Origin: Dermacentor variabilis
Lineage: Eukaryota > Arthropoda > Arachnida > Ixodida > Ixodidae
Reading direction: 5' to 3'
DNA: 64,000 bases
NCBI RefSeq assembly: GCF_050947875.1
Contig: NC_134568.1
Coordinates: 199,988,258-200,052,257, forward strand
The translations under genes and the position numbers were made by a program. The first letter of the stretch is position 1. Each line of letters starts with the position of its first letter. This document shows, one piece after another, positions 47,313 through 58,175 of the stretch. The notes below the pieces were generated by a model. It was not told the DNA's origin, searched no databases, and worked only from the letters and a program-made list of their open reading frames with translations.

Positions 47313-48559
47313 GCAAGTGGTGTGTTATGAATATTGATTGTTGTCCTATGAATAGAGAAATTTTACGATTAACAAATCTTTTTCCTGGAGGAGAGGGGCA
47401 CTGTTGAGGGATAAAAAAAATAGTGTAACCCCTTTGATGCGTTCCTCGCTGTTGAGTTTTCCTGGCTGCTCCATTATTTTCGCAGTTTTGACTTATGTAT
47501 TATCTTCCCATTTGATTCATTGCTGTTCTGTTAGGTTCCCGTATCTTGCATTCTGTTTGAATGTAGCAGTCGCATAAGTTTTGCATTACAGAGGGAGGGA
47601 AATTTGTTCTTGCATGTTGCAAGAAGCGACCTAAGTTGCAGAAGAATCTGGAGAAAATGTGCGGACATTAGTGAATCATCTGAAAAATTGTGCATCGATA
47701 AAAACACTGGGAACCACGCACACTGGACCAAATCTTCTGAGCGTAGGGTACATTTATTTTGGGGTTTTCAAGGGTCTTATTTGCATTGCATAATTGCCGT
47801 TTCACTTAAGTTGGATTCGTGGCAAGAGAGCTGTGTTAAAGTGATATAAGAGAACACTCAACACTACTTATGGTGCTCAAATTTATTGCATGTCCTTTGC
47901 AGTTAGTATTCAAAAAGGGTTTAATCACTGTCACCTGGCTAGTGACAGTTCTTGCAACGGACAGGTATGTCCACTTCACTGATCGTGGGCACACATCCAC
48001 ACATGCAGTGACTGAATTCCCGGCACACGCGACACTGACTTCCACTCCACTGACTTCTGCTGACGATGCTCCTCGATGGCTGCAGCAGGCGCATGAAGCA
48101 GGGCCACATTCTTGATGTTATCGCTAGGTTGGAGGATCATCTCATGTGCTGACTGAATGGACATGGCGCTTCAATCTAAAGGTTGTGCAGGGAATCTGGG
48201 TGCTTAGAGTCCGCCCACACCGTCGTACGCATTCTCCCCACGCCCTGTAGCAGAAAATATCCATCTCGCAGACGTGTACTTGGAGTGGCACAACTCGTAC
48301 ATTTGCTACCTATATTACAAATGGCTCGCTGCACCATCGCTTTTGTATGTTACGTGACAGTAGATGGGTGCTTTTTCATCACACTTCGTGCACTCTACCT
48401 AGGTTGTAGCAGGTGTGTGCTGCGTTGTGATGCATTTCGTCGCTTATGACAGCTTTGTTGTGTGGGGTTCTCCTCCGTGCTCTTGGGAAAAAGGAACGAC
48501 AACACAGTAGTGCAAACAATCACAAGGGCATTGATTGCACCTTTCATAGGTCAATGCCT

Positions 48560-49015
48560 GCTAGCAGAGTTGCTATCCAGAAAACATGCTGATGGGCGCG
48601 CGACAAATCTAGAAGTCAGACTCACCGCGACCGGATAGCGAGCGAATATGTTCGCCCCATGCTGGATCCCAACGCCTGGTCGTTCGCGTGTACGGTCACG
48701 CGAACGGTGGCGCGTTCGAAGGCAGGCCACGGGAGACGGTCTCGCAGAAGCATGGGTCGGCGCACGCGCGGCAGGGCACGTCCGCACTCCTTGCTGTCGC
48801 GAACCCAAGAGAGATCGCTTTGTCTTCCGGTGCCCAAGTAGCCTTGCCTGTCGGCGGCGGTAGCAGCGCAACACTCACGCCATCTCTCGTACTGCGCCTC
48901 AACCACTCTGACCGCCGCGGGCGCCAGGCCACGCCACGAAGCGGGATTACAGGAGACGCGCTATGCGGGAAAGACATCAGGGGACGCGCGAGAGTCGCAC
49001 ATCCCCACAGTTGTC
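48560..49015. other. GC-rich block, unrecognised
   Basis: A sharp rise in CpG (GGCGCGCGACAAATC, ACGCGAACGGTGGCGCG, GCGCACGCGCGGCAGGGCAC) inside an AT-rich intron, with a 10-bp stem CGTTCGCGTG/CACGCGAACG at 48681-48706. Reading frames on both strands are long because stops are rare; none resembles a known protein. It is probably an inserted element, but ends were not identified. Confidence 0.45.
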
Positions 49016-49066
49016 ATAAGCTACATACAGCTACATACAGCAATATAAGCGTGAGCAACACACAGC

Positions 49067-49485
49067 TTTAAAGGGGCCCTGAACCACTTTTTATCGAAGT
49101 GGAGAAAGACATTTGAAGTGAAGATAGGAGGCTATTTCAGAACCACTTTTCCGCAAAAAGTTTAGCAGAAGCGGAGTTATCGGCAATCAAACACTGCCTC
49201 AGCTGTGCTCCCCTTCCTCCTCCTATGCTTTGTACTGGGAAGGCTACGGCGGAGACGTCACCCTGGCGTGGTGCCTATGCCGCACTAAACGTAAGCCAAA
49301 CCCGGCTGTCCTCAGAGAGCCGCAGTGCGCTTAGCCACTGGACTCGTGGCGGCACCTCGCAGCGGCCGTGGTGTAGCAGAGCACAGCGACCATAGCAGCC
49401 GCGTATTGGAGTGTGCTTTATGACGAAATAAAGCACACAGAAAAGAGTGAGGAGCATGGGGTTTTTGAAACGAGGGCCCCTTTAA
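49067..49485. mobile_element. Complete 419-bp MITE with 12-bp flanking duplication
   Basis: The left end TTTAAAGGGGCCCTGAACCA is nearly the reverse complement of the right end GAAACGAGGGCCCCTTTAA. GCAACACACAGC is present exactly on both sides (49055-49066 and 49486-49497), a perfect 12-bp direct repeat and so a likely target-site duplication. TTAA is also present at both element edges. No ORF for a transposase. It belongs to the same TTTAAAGGG terminal group as 38124. Confidence 0.88.
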
Positions 49486-49701
49486 GCAACACACAGCAAA
49501 ACATTGTGTTGCTTGTCATGGCAACACAAATGAAAATGCTGATTGGTTTCTTGTGCCAGTTGTACGATTGTTTCATTTCAGAAGACAGTCCAGTTTTCCA
49601 CAAAATCGAAAGGTAGAGCAATGCTTCCGCACTGCTCGCACTTCTTTGCCTCATGAATAGCCGAGTGCCCGAGTGCAGCGTATGTATTCGTGAGAAATCC
49701 A

Positions 49702-50950
49702 TTAGGTCACCTGTTTGCTAAGCTCTTTCACATAAAGGGTTGGAGATGTCTTCTTGATCAAGTGGCCGCTTTCCCAAATCGCAAGTGTGACCTTGTCCTT
49801 GGTGACCATTCCCAGACTGACCAAAGTGTGGTTGGCACTCCATGAGCAGTGCTCGCATTCACTTAACATGCAATCTATGGTTGGGGTGCTTTCCAATGCA
49901 ATGCCTTCCAATGAGATTTCCATGCCTCTTACGTTTTCAAGTGTGGAGATACAAAGGTTGGCATTGGTGCAATAAATGCAAACACAAACCTCTTGTGGTG
50001 CAAGCAGCACCCATTTTGGACGCAGGCTGTAAAACTTTGGCAGTTCGATGGCGTTTTCGAAGTTAGGTGCTTTCACCATCGCAGTGTCTCGCGGATAGAA
50101 CGGGTCATAAAAGGCTTTGAGACATCTCTCTGGCCATTTGTGATGAATGACACGTCCTTGTTTGGGCTCTGCCGAGAGCATTCGTTTGTCCTTGGTGAAG
50201 TAGTCTAGTCCAGCTTGTACATCTGATGGGCTTTAACCTTGGCGTTGTGTACATATAAAAATCTCTCTGTATTCCATGCTTCTCGTGCCGATTTCGGGCC
50301 TTTCTTGGCATGCACATTGTGACAGCTGGAATTGCCTCTTGAACGCATTTGTTTTGCGCTTCTGGTGGCACGGTGGTTAAGAGACGGAGGCGCTCTTGAT
50401 AGCACCCTGAAGCCTCGTACGCTTGCTTCAATATATTTAACCAGCCAGTGCGTGCGCAACATTTTGTCACATGATTCAGGTGTACTGACATTTCCGTACG
50501 CAGCATATCTTCGTCACCATGACGCTTTCAATCTCGGCCCGTCTTCTTTCTGTTAGATCGTTTGAAGCAACCATATTCCATTCACAAATGCAGCAATGGT
50601 GAAACAGAAGAAAGGTGGATGTACCTGTTCAAGTCGTCAATTGCTTCTTCTTGAAGGGATGTTCTCGTCTGCTTCATCGCAGGTATCGCTAGTTGAAGAC
50701 GGGATTTCTTTGGGGCATGTAAAGCAGTGCTGGCAGACACTGTCGGTCTTTTGAATATCCTCGACCTCTGGCAGAAGCTTCTGTAGGGAGGCAACATCCA
50801 AAACTTTTAGGCAAGGAAATCTTGTGAATGTGTAAATAATCTGCACCGAATGCTCGGACCGAGCTATGAGCCACATGCATCGCGTGTAGTGAACAGCTAG
50901 ACCAAGTCAAAACATTTATAGTGAACAGCATTACACTTACTGTCACTTTT
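49702..50950 (-). pseudogene. Decayed transposon-type ORF, minus strand
   Basis: Read from 50950 down, three frames carry pieces in order. First come cysteine-rich parts (CQHCFTCPKE), then EASGCYQERLRLLTTVPPEA...CMPRKARNRHEKHGI. Last is a 159-codon frame (50181-49702) with SLRPKWVLLAPQEVCVCIYC. The order 'RIRLLT..P......RKAR.L....GI' then 'LRPK...L......CVC..H.N..L' is, from memory, that of a large family of transposon-like proteins repeated in tick and other arthropod genomes. Frame changes between the pieces show it is dead. The biochemical function of that family is not known to me. Confidence 0.5.
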
Positions 50951-51421
50951 TCTGTGCCGCCATCGTGACTGAGCCTCTAGAATGTCTCGTGGTTTCATAT
51001 TTTACGAACAAGGCAGTCTAAAGCTATTCACTGTGAAAACGTGTGAGCCATGGTCATTATCGAAGGACAATGTTCGTCTAGTGTCACCTGCGACCTCTGC
51101 TGTTATCAGTGTGGGAAAGCCGCTTTAGCAAGGTGCTGACAAAACGTAGATTAGGCAGCCTTTGGCTCAGTCATGCCGCACTGCACTTTTTTGGACAGAT
51201 GAAACGCAGAGTTAAGGTCCAGGTAAGATAGGAAGATGTTATCTGTGAGCGATGCGGGGAAAACGTGATTACGGGAAACAAAATAAATGGCTTGCACTTG
51301 CGGTGTCTAGCATAATGCTGACACGCAAATAATGGAGGCGCAAATGCAATGCCCACAGCGGTTGTAGGCTGCAAACTCGATACGCATTAGCATTAGCACG
51401 GTACGCGTGCGACACTACAAG

Positions 51422-51575
51422 TTTTTTCATCATTTTATTGCCATTAATTTATCATTTCTTTAATTTATTTGGTAAGTACAAATGATTTCTCCTATGTTGT
51501 CTTTGGTGTCTTTGTTGGCTTATTATATGATTAATAAAAATCGGGCCCCTCGGCTAACCCCCTTCCTTTTCATTA
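51422..51575 (+). mobile_element. tRNA-derived SINE tail, 5'-truncated
   Basis: TTTATTGCCATTAATTTATC, CTCCTATGTTGTCTTTGGTG, then AATCGGGCCCCTCGGCTAAC. This is the same tail, in the opposite orientation, as the copy at 27750-28256. Confidence 0.8.
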
Positions 51576-51779
51576 AGATATATTTTGGGTTAGGTTTGTA
51601 AAACCAGAGTGGCATGTAGGATTGAAGCTGTGCGAGGTGCCACCAAGACATGAAACAGCTTCCAGATTTTATTTCTGAAATATTTCGTGTTAAAATTCTC
51701 TGTACTGAATTAAGTTGGTGATTTCGTTAATCTGAAGAATATGATGAAGTTTGTGCAAAATATTTCACTGTACAGTAGT

Positions 51780-52700
51780 AGATTTTTCGGACTCCAAAAA
51801 TTCGTACGATGGATATTCCGGATTTCATCAGTGCACAGTCAGGGTTCCCATAGAACTAATGCATTTTTGCGACTGATTTTTCGGACTCATTGAGGCCCCA
51901 AAGTTCGATTTTCTGCACTGAATCGCTCTTTCCGAGCCACATGACCCAATCTTGGAGGCCACCATGTTGGATTTTCCACTTGCCTGGCCAGGTTTGTCTT
52001 CCAGTGGCCAACTCTATAGCCTCCAAGATTGGGAGGCGCATGCTATCAATAGAGCACATGCCATAGAGCTTCATACAATAATTACTAGAGGGAACTCTGG
52101 CTCTGCGATCATTCAGCCACCATGGGAATGATGGGAAGTACATGGATTAGTCTGATCTTCGTGCTTGTTGACTCGAACGTTCTTGTGGCTTTGTTTATAA
52201 TTCTTTATCTATCTTCAGTGTCCTAAATTTCAAAGCACTCTGCAGAATACTCTGTGAACACACGCGCAGAATCTGTAATAATTGGAACGGCTCGACCTGT
52301 CAACATGGCCAAATTGAAATCTGCCAAGCGTCTCGACATACTGGCTTGCCAGCAAAAAATTCATAAGGGTGTTCTATGCCGCTTGTCGAAGCGTGTATCC
52401 GTGGCATAGTCTGGCTTCTGTGCTAGAGGTTCTTTGTTTGGATCCTGCTGTCGGACAATTCTTATGTTTGTTTAATTATTTATGCATTACTTTGTTGAAA
52501 ATGACGAGTTTACAAAGTCTCTAAACCGTTTGAAGCCGGAAGGATTAAGTTTAGGCAAATTGTGTACTTCCCATAATTCCCATGCTGGCTGAACCGCCTT
52601 GATTGCAGCTCCTGCAGACACGTAACTAGTGCCAGAGATCTCCACCAAGGGAAATTGCCAATGCAGCGACGCTCTTGTCGACTGTGTATGGAGGCGTCAC
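51780..52700. mobile_element. Pogo-like end plus inverted-repeat composite
   Basis: CAGTAGTAGATTTTTCGGAC (51773 on) resembles pogo/Tigger ends. Further in, CCCAATCTTGGAGGC (51945-51959) and its exact reverse complement GCCTCCAAGATTGGG (52019-52033) form a 15-bp stem. CATTCAGCCACCATGGGAAT, then GATGGGAAGTACA (52111-52143) pairs with TGTGTACTTCCCATAATTCC, then CATGCTGGCTGAAC (52560-52593). These nested inverted repeats suggest a MITE of about 0.5-0.9 kb. Confidence 0.5.
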
Positions 52701-52949
52701 TCTTGCGCAAATCCAAGCAAATTTGATCGCCTTCAGGCTTGGTATGAGGCAGGGCATTATTACAAATTTTTCTTAAGCTATTCTAAGCCGAATTTTATTT
52801 TTGGGTGAACAAGTTTTTTTTATATTCTTTGGTTTTTAACACATGGTCACCGTGAGGTCTGGAACATAAGTCTGCTTCTGTAACTAGGAATATGATGGCT
52901 GAACACATAAATTTTCTTTTATGCTTAAATTATGTTCTTGGCCTTTCAG

Positions 52950-53015
52950 GTGTGCGCTGCGAACTTCGGAGACTTCTGCAGCATTGTGGGCCAGGAGTGT
53001 ACAGAAGACAACCTT
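52950..53015 (+). CDS. PPP4R1: PPP4R1 homologue, exon 7 of those seen
   Basis: Acceptor CCTTTCAG ends at 52949; donor GTGAGT starts at 53016. The 22 codons read VCAANFGDFCSIVGQECTEDNL, almost identical to the vertebrate VCAANFGDICSVVGQQATEEML. Phase 0 on both sides. This is one of the most conserved parts of the HEAT solenoid. Confidence 0.96.
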
Positions 53016-53219
53016 GTGAGTGGTGTTTTTCTTTTGTAACATCTGATTTGTCTAGTTAGTGTTACAGTAAATTTGTTACATACTTGTTCCACATATTTTT
53101 GACGTGTATTTGAATTGCCTATTTGTGCATTTTGTGAGATAGGTGTCCAGTGCATTAATTGCATATTGTAGCGTTGTGTGTAGATTTGACCTTTTCCCTT
53201 TGCCTGCACATGTGGGCAG

Positions 53220-53375
53220 AATGTGTTTCAGATGTTATGTGAAGACTGCGTCTGGGGGGTGCGCAAGGCCTGTGCTGAGGTTTTTATGCCGGTCTCTTGT
53301 GTCTGCTCCCTGGCTACACGTCGTAATAGCCTGGCACCACTTTTTCTTAGCCTGCTGGACGACCAGTCACGATGG
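53220..53375 (+). CDS. PPP4R1: PPP4R1 homologue, exon 8 of those seen
   Basis: Acceptor TGTGGGCAG ends at 53219; donor GTCAGT starts at 53376. The 52 codons read NVFQMLCEDCVWGVRKACAE...LAPLFLSLLDDQSRW. Vertebrates have FFQLCSDNVWGVRKACAE...LSALFINLISDPSRW. The junction with the previous exon is the least conserved point: DNL|NVFQML replaces EMLLPRFFQL, one residue shorter. The alternative acceptor TTTCAG at 53231 would delete four more residues. Intron 7, just upstream, is only 204 bp. Confidence 0.93.
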
Positions 53376-53482
53376 GTCAGTAATTTTTCACGTTCAGGTG
53401 TTGTTTTTAAAAACTGACCACTGATGCTTGGTTATGAAATGTAGATTCCAGAATTTGCAGTTTGTTCTTGCATTTCGTTTGG

Positions 53483-53612
53483 TGCTGCAATGCTCTGCTG
53501 CTGAGCAAGTAGTGTTAGGCTCGATCTCTAGCTATGGTGTCAGTGTTCTGGAGAAGTTTCAATGCAAAAAGTGCTTGTCTGCTTAGGTTTAGGTGCTTGT
53601 TTAAGATTGCTG
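53483..53612 (+). mobile_element. Very diverged Ruka-like SINE
   Basis: TGCTCTGCTGCTGAGCAAGT, GCTCGATCTCTAGCTATGG, AGTTTCAATGCAAAAAGTGC, then GCTTAGGTTTAGGTGCTTGT align in order with the Ruka body (GCTGCTGAGC, B-box, TTTCGATG.GGCGAAATGC, GCTTAGATTTAGGTGCACGT). Many substitutions; no tail. Confidence 0.55.
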
Positions 53613-54561
53613 ACTGTGAAAATGTGGGATGTATAGTGGTATCACTTATAGTGTGCAGATTAATTGCAGGAGTGCTGTCATGTTTGGCACTATATTTTTA
53701 AAGCTCTGCTCAAACCTGCATAAAGACCCATAGTATAGCCGAACATTTAAAGGCATTGTTCATTGTAGTCCTAAAACGTTTGACAACTCTTAAATGTAAA
53801 ACTGCCATTATCAAAGCATTTAACCTGATGATGGGGGTGTCACCTCTGAAAAAACATGGTAATGGAAAATTTAAAGGCCCTAAGTTTCACTGAGGGCTTA
53901 AATATCCTTGAATTCTGCTTTCAGCTAAGCCTAATGGATTTTGTTTCCATATCTGGCAGCAAGGGTTCTGCAAATCAAGTCAAGCCATCCTGATTCAATT
54001 ATGCTCTTAGTGATTTGAAGCTGCGTTTCTTCTGGTGGCTGGTCATGGCTTGGGTGAATAAGGCTTCACGAGTATTTTTGTTCTATGTGCAGTAAAAAGT
54101 TCGCTGTTAGGCATCATCTTGCTTTATTCGTGAAAATGCTTTGTCAGGGCCTTGCAAGTCTGACGTATGCGGAAATTTTTCCTCAAACGCCATGAACTCT
54201 GCCGTTGTACTCAAAAATTCAATGTATGGTGTTCTAATACACCTTTTATTAGGTGTTTATTAGTTCGTGAAACCCAGCTTTCTTCTAGTACAAGAAAAGC
54301 AAGTGATAAGCCCTAGCGACTGCTGAAAATAAATTGTTATTGCAATACTATAGGTACATTTTAAAGTAGTAGTAGGTGAAGTTTTATTCCGACATTATAC
54401 TAGTCATTCAGATGTCACTATATGTGAATATATTTGATTGTAAAAAATTCATTAAGCAATCAGTTTTTACAAGATCAATAATGTTACTGCAAATAGTATG
54501 CCACTGTTTTAATTGAACCTTTATAACTGCTCCAACTGAGAGTGGCTTTATTTAGCCTGTA

Positions 54562-56342
54562 TTGAGGCTTTCTAAGTTAATCAACAAGCGTAAGACAGCG
54601 GACATCGGGAACTATAATATGGATAGAATTGAACAGGCTCTCAGGAACGGAGGAAGCCTAAAAACAGTGAAGAAGAAACTAGGAATAGGCAAGAATCAGA
54701 TGTGTGCGTTAAGAGACAAAGCCGGCAATATCGTTACTAATATGGATGAGATAGTTCAAGTGGCTGAGGAGTTCTATAGAGATTTATACAGTACTAGTGG
54801 CACCCACGACGATAGTGGAAGAGAGAATAGCCTAGAGGAATTCGAAATCCCACAGGTAACACCAGAAGAAGTAAAGAAAGCCTTAGGAGCTATGCAAAGG
54901 GGGAAGGCAGCTGGGGAGGATCAGGTAACAGCAGATTTGTTGAAGGATGGTGGTCAGATTGTTCTAGAGAAACTGGCCACCCTGTATACGCAATGCCTCA
55001 TAACCTCGAGCGTACCGGAATCTTGGAAGAACACTAACATAATCCTAATCCATAAGAAAGGGGACGCCAAAGACTTGAAAAATTATAGACCGATCAGCTT
55101 ACTGTCCGTTGCCTACAAAGTATTTACTAAGGTAATCGCAAATAGAATCAGGAACACCTTAGACTTCTGTCAACCAAAGGACCAGGCAGGATTCCGTAAA
55201 GGCTACTCAACAATAGACCATATTCACACTATCAATCAAGTGATAGAGAAATGTGCAGAATATAACCAACCCTTATATATAGCTTTCATTGATTACGAGA
55301 AAGCGTTTGATTCAGTCGAAACCTCAGCAGTCATGGAGGCATTACGGAATCAGGGTGTAGATGAGCCATATGTAAAGATACTGGAAGATATCTATAGCGG
55401 CTCCACAGCCACCGTAGTCCTCCACAAAGAAAGCAACAAAATCCCTATAAAGAAAGGCGTCAGACAGGGAGATACGATATCTCCAATGCTATTCACAGCA
55501 TGTTTACAGGAGGTATTCAGAGGCCTGGAGTGGGAAGAATTGGGGATAAAAGTTGGAGAATACCTTAGCAACTTGCGATTCGCTGATGATATTGCCTTGC
55601 TTAGTAACTCAGGAGACCAATTGCAATGCATGCTCACTGACCTGGAGAGGCAAAGCAGAAGGGTGGGTCTGAAAATTAATCTGCAGAAAACTAAAGTATT
55701 GTTTAACAGGCTCTGAAGAGAACAGCAGTTTACGATAGGTAGCGAAGCACTGGAAGGGGTAAGGGAATACATCTACTTAGGGCAGGTAGTGACCACGGAT
55801 CCGGATCATGAGACTGAAATAACCAGAAGAATAAGAATGGGCTGGGGTGCGTTTGGCAAGCATTCTCAAATCATGAACAGCAGGTTGCCACTATCCCTCA
55901 AAAGGAAAGTGTATAACAGCTGTGTGTTACCAGTACTCACATATGGGGCAGAAACCTGGAGGCTTACGAAAAGGGTTCTGCTGAAATTGAGGACGACGCA
56001 ACGAGCTATGGAAAGAAGAATGATGGGTGTGACGTTAAGGGATAAGAAAAGAGCAGATTGGGTGAGGCAACAAACGCGGGTAAACGACATCTTAGTTGAA
56101 ATCAAGAAAAAGAAATGGGCATGGGCCGGACATGTAATGAGGAGGGAAGATAACCGATGGTCACTAAGGGCTACGGACTGGATTCCAAGGGAAGGGATGC
56201 GTAGCAGGGGGCGGCAGAAAGTTAGGTGGGCATTTGCAGGGACAACATGGCCACAATTAGTACATGACCGGGGTAGTTGAAGTATGGGAGAGGCCTTTGC
56301 CCTGCAGTGGGCGTAACTAGGCTGATGATGATGATGATGATG
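54562..56342 (+). mobile_element. RTE-type LINE, 5'-truncated, one in-frame stop
   Basis: A reverse-transcriptase protein reads 384 codons (54562-55716), stops at TGA, and continues in the same frame to 56280. RT motifs are clear: QAGFRKGYSTIDHI (about residue 209), FIDYEKAFDSV with the first catalytic Asp (about 243), GVRQGDTISPMLF (about 296) and LRFADDIALL with the catalytic Asp pair (about 338). The second part holds SCVLPVLTYGAETW and GHVMRREDNRW, typical of RTE/BovB-like C-termini. A small frame shift near 56275 separates the frame from GEAFALQWA. The tail is (TGA)n, 56322-56342, as in RTE elements. The N-terminal endonuclease is absent, so the copy is 5'-truncated and, with the stop, inactive. 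Clade is from memory of motifs. Confidence 0.92.
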
Positions 56343-57128
56343 CTTACCATTATAGCTATGAAGCTGTTTTCTTCATCAGATGCTGACACAGCCAACACAA
56401 ACAAGAATAGGTCCATTTCAATAATTGTATCGGTTTACAGTTAGATGTTCAACATACTTTGCACTAATGTTGAAAAGTATTCTGGTTGTTTTAAGATATG
56501 CAGAGGGGTTTAGTGCTGTGTGCATTAGCTGTGGGCACCCTTGTACAGTTGGACCTCAATATATCGAACAGTGCGGTGATAGCGAAATAGTTCAAAAGTC
56601 TTTATTCTATATATAAAGTCACGTAAAGAATGTGTAAAATACTTGTACATATCAATCAATGAACCAATTGTGGCACAGTAAATACTCACTTGAAGCTTTA
56701 CACAAAGTACATACTTATTTGGCTGAAAGTACTGCAGCAATGTTGCCTGTTTTTATTGGCAGCTACGTGCTTAACCATGGTGTCCTCAATACAGTCTAAA
56801 CAATCCACAAGCGATAGGCCGGTGCCTTCTATTGTGCTGCAGTAGTGGCCTAGAAGGGCCAAAGCACAGCTACAGCCTCAGTTGAAGTCGGGAGCGGGGC
56901 AACATTGGCGCTTTTGTGTCCTGTTTTTCCTCTGCCTTTCGTATCTCCGTTACATTTCGCTGCAAGCAGGTGAAGCCCATAGGGCAAATCAGGATGGACA
57001 AGCAAGGTAGAAAGGTTTCAGGTGAGCAATATGAGTCGGCTGCATTCTGCTTGATGGCCAACCATCGCACAGGAGGCGAGTTACTACGCAAGTTCGCTTA
57101 GGCATGCCACCACTACAAATGAATCTGA

Positions 57129-58175
57129 TTATTGTGACAAGAGCTTTTGACACAATCCAAGCTTGCGTTTCGATGTCCAAAGAAGAACCAAGTCACCTTT
57201 TTCGAACGATAGTTGTTTGTAACTGTCATCGTATCGCTTTTTCGAATGACTTTGCAAGGCCAGAGTACAAAGACGAGCTAGTTGATGGCCTTCTTCGGCG
57301 AGACAGTAGGTCTTCGACACACAATCATCATTGTGCAGAATAATGGGTAAGGTGTCCAGAAGGCGTTGCTGTAACCTTGCATACAGGACATGAAATGGGC
57401 TATAGTTAGTGGTTTCGAGTTTCGCCGTGTTGTATGTGCAAGTGATGAAGGGGAGCACGTCGTCTGTTATTGTGACGTACATGGTCAGTGTTCGTTGTAT
57501 GGCCATTGGTCTGTGCATGATATGGCGTGGAATGACAGAACTGTGAAGTGCATGAACGAAGTAACTCTTCAATGGGTCATCAGCAGTGAACTGGCAACCA
57601 CGATGTCTGATAACACACGTTGGGGGTCATGAGAAAGTACCACGGTATGCAGCAGGAAGACCGCCACCCGAGCTGCAGTGGAATAGGGTATGGGTGCAGT
57701 TACTGTGTATCGTGTAAGGTTGTCCACCCGGACAGTTATTCAACGGTTCCTATTAGATAACGGAAACAGACCGAAAAGGTCAATGCTGACTTGCTTGAAT
57801 GGCGTACTGGCCGTTGTCAGTGGCCGAAGGGGACTTGGGACAGCGGAGGTTGGTCACTTGTGACGTTGGCATGTTTCACAACTAGCAACATAGTGCGTAG
57901 TTTTGTACATCTTGGATCAGTAAAAGCGCTCCTGTGTGCAGTGTAGCGTTCGTTCGTAAGGAATGGCTGGATGTCGCATCGTCATGCATAGCGTGCAGAA
58001 CATCGGAGCAGAGACTCTCTGGGACAACTAGCAGAAAACGTGCTCCATGCCTGGAGTAATAGTTTGTAGAGCACCTTATCATGAACAGTAAAGCGACTGC
58101 TGCCTTGAGAAATACGGACAGTGACAAAGCGGATCGAGGGTAAGATGATTGCATTGTTTAGGGTGTCTACCAACT
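57129..58175 (-). pseudogene. Ty3/gypsy retrotransposon integrase remnant
   Basis: Read from 58175 downwards in shifting frames. Near 58110 come FTVHDKVLYK and HGARFLLVVPESL, followed by VLHAMHDD, the usual start of the zinc-binding domain. VASCETCQRHK (about 57873) is its Cys pair. Then VSIDLFGLFP (about 57790) holds the first catalytic Asp region, and DNLTRYTVTAPIP with FLLHTVVLSHDPQRVLSD (to about 57620) the second. The 147-codon frame 57572-57129 ends the core with LPFITCTYNTAKLETTNYSP and a C-terminal LYARLQ...GDLVLLW. Stops and frameshifts throughout show it is inactive. No LTRs were identified. Confidence 0.8.

Larger units (their letters stand above)
47313..52949 (+). other. PPP4R1 intron 6 (GC-AG)
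   Basis: A 5.6-kb intron starting GCAAGT and ending CCTTTCAG. It holds a GC-rich block (48560-49015), a complete MITE (49067-49485), a decayed minus-strand transposon ORF (49702-50950), a SINE tail (51422-51575) and an inverted-repeat composite (51780-52700). Confidence 0.85.

Noticed and set aside
47313..47321. An in-phase GT donor nine bases downstream for exon 6
   Set aside because: It would insert ASG into a conserved junction and has a poor donor consensus compared with AG|GCAAGT.
48560..49015. A second CpG-island promoter in intron 6
   Set aside because: Only composition supports it; sharp edges and position beside a MITE make an inserted repeat more likely.
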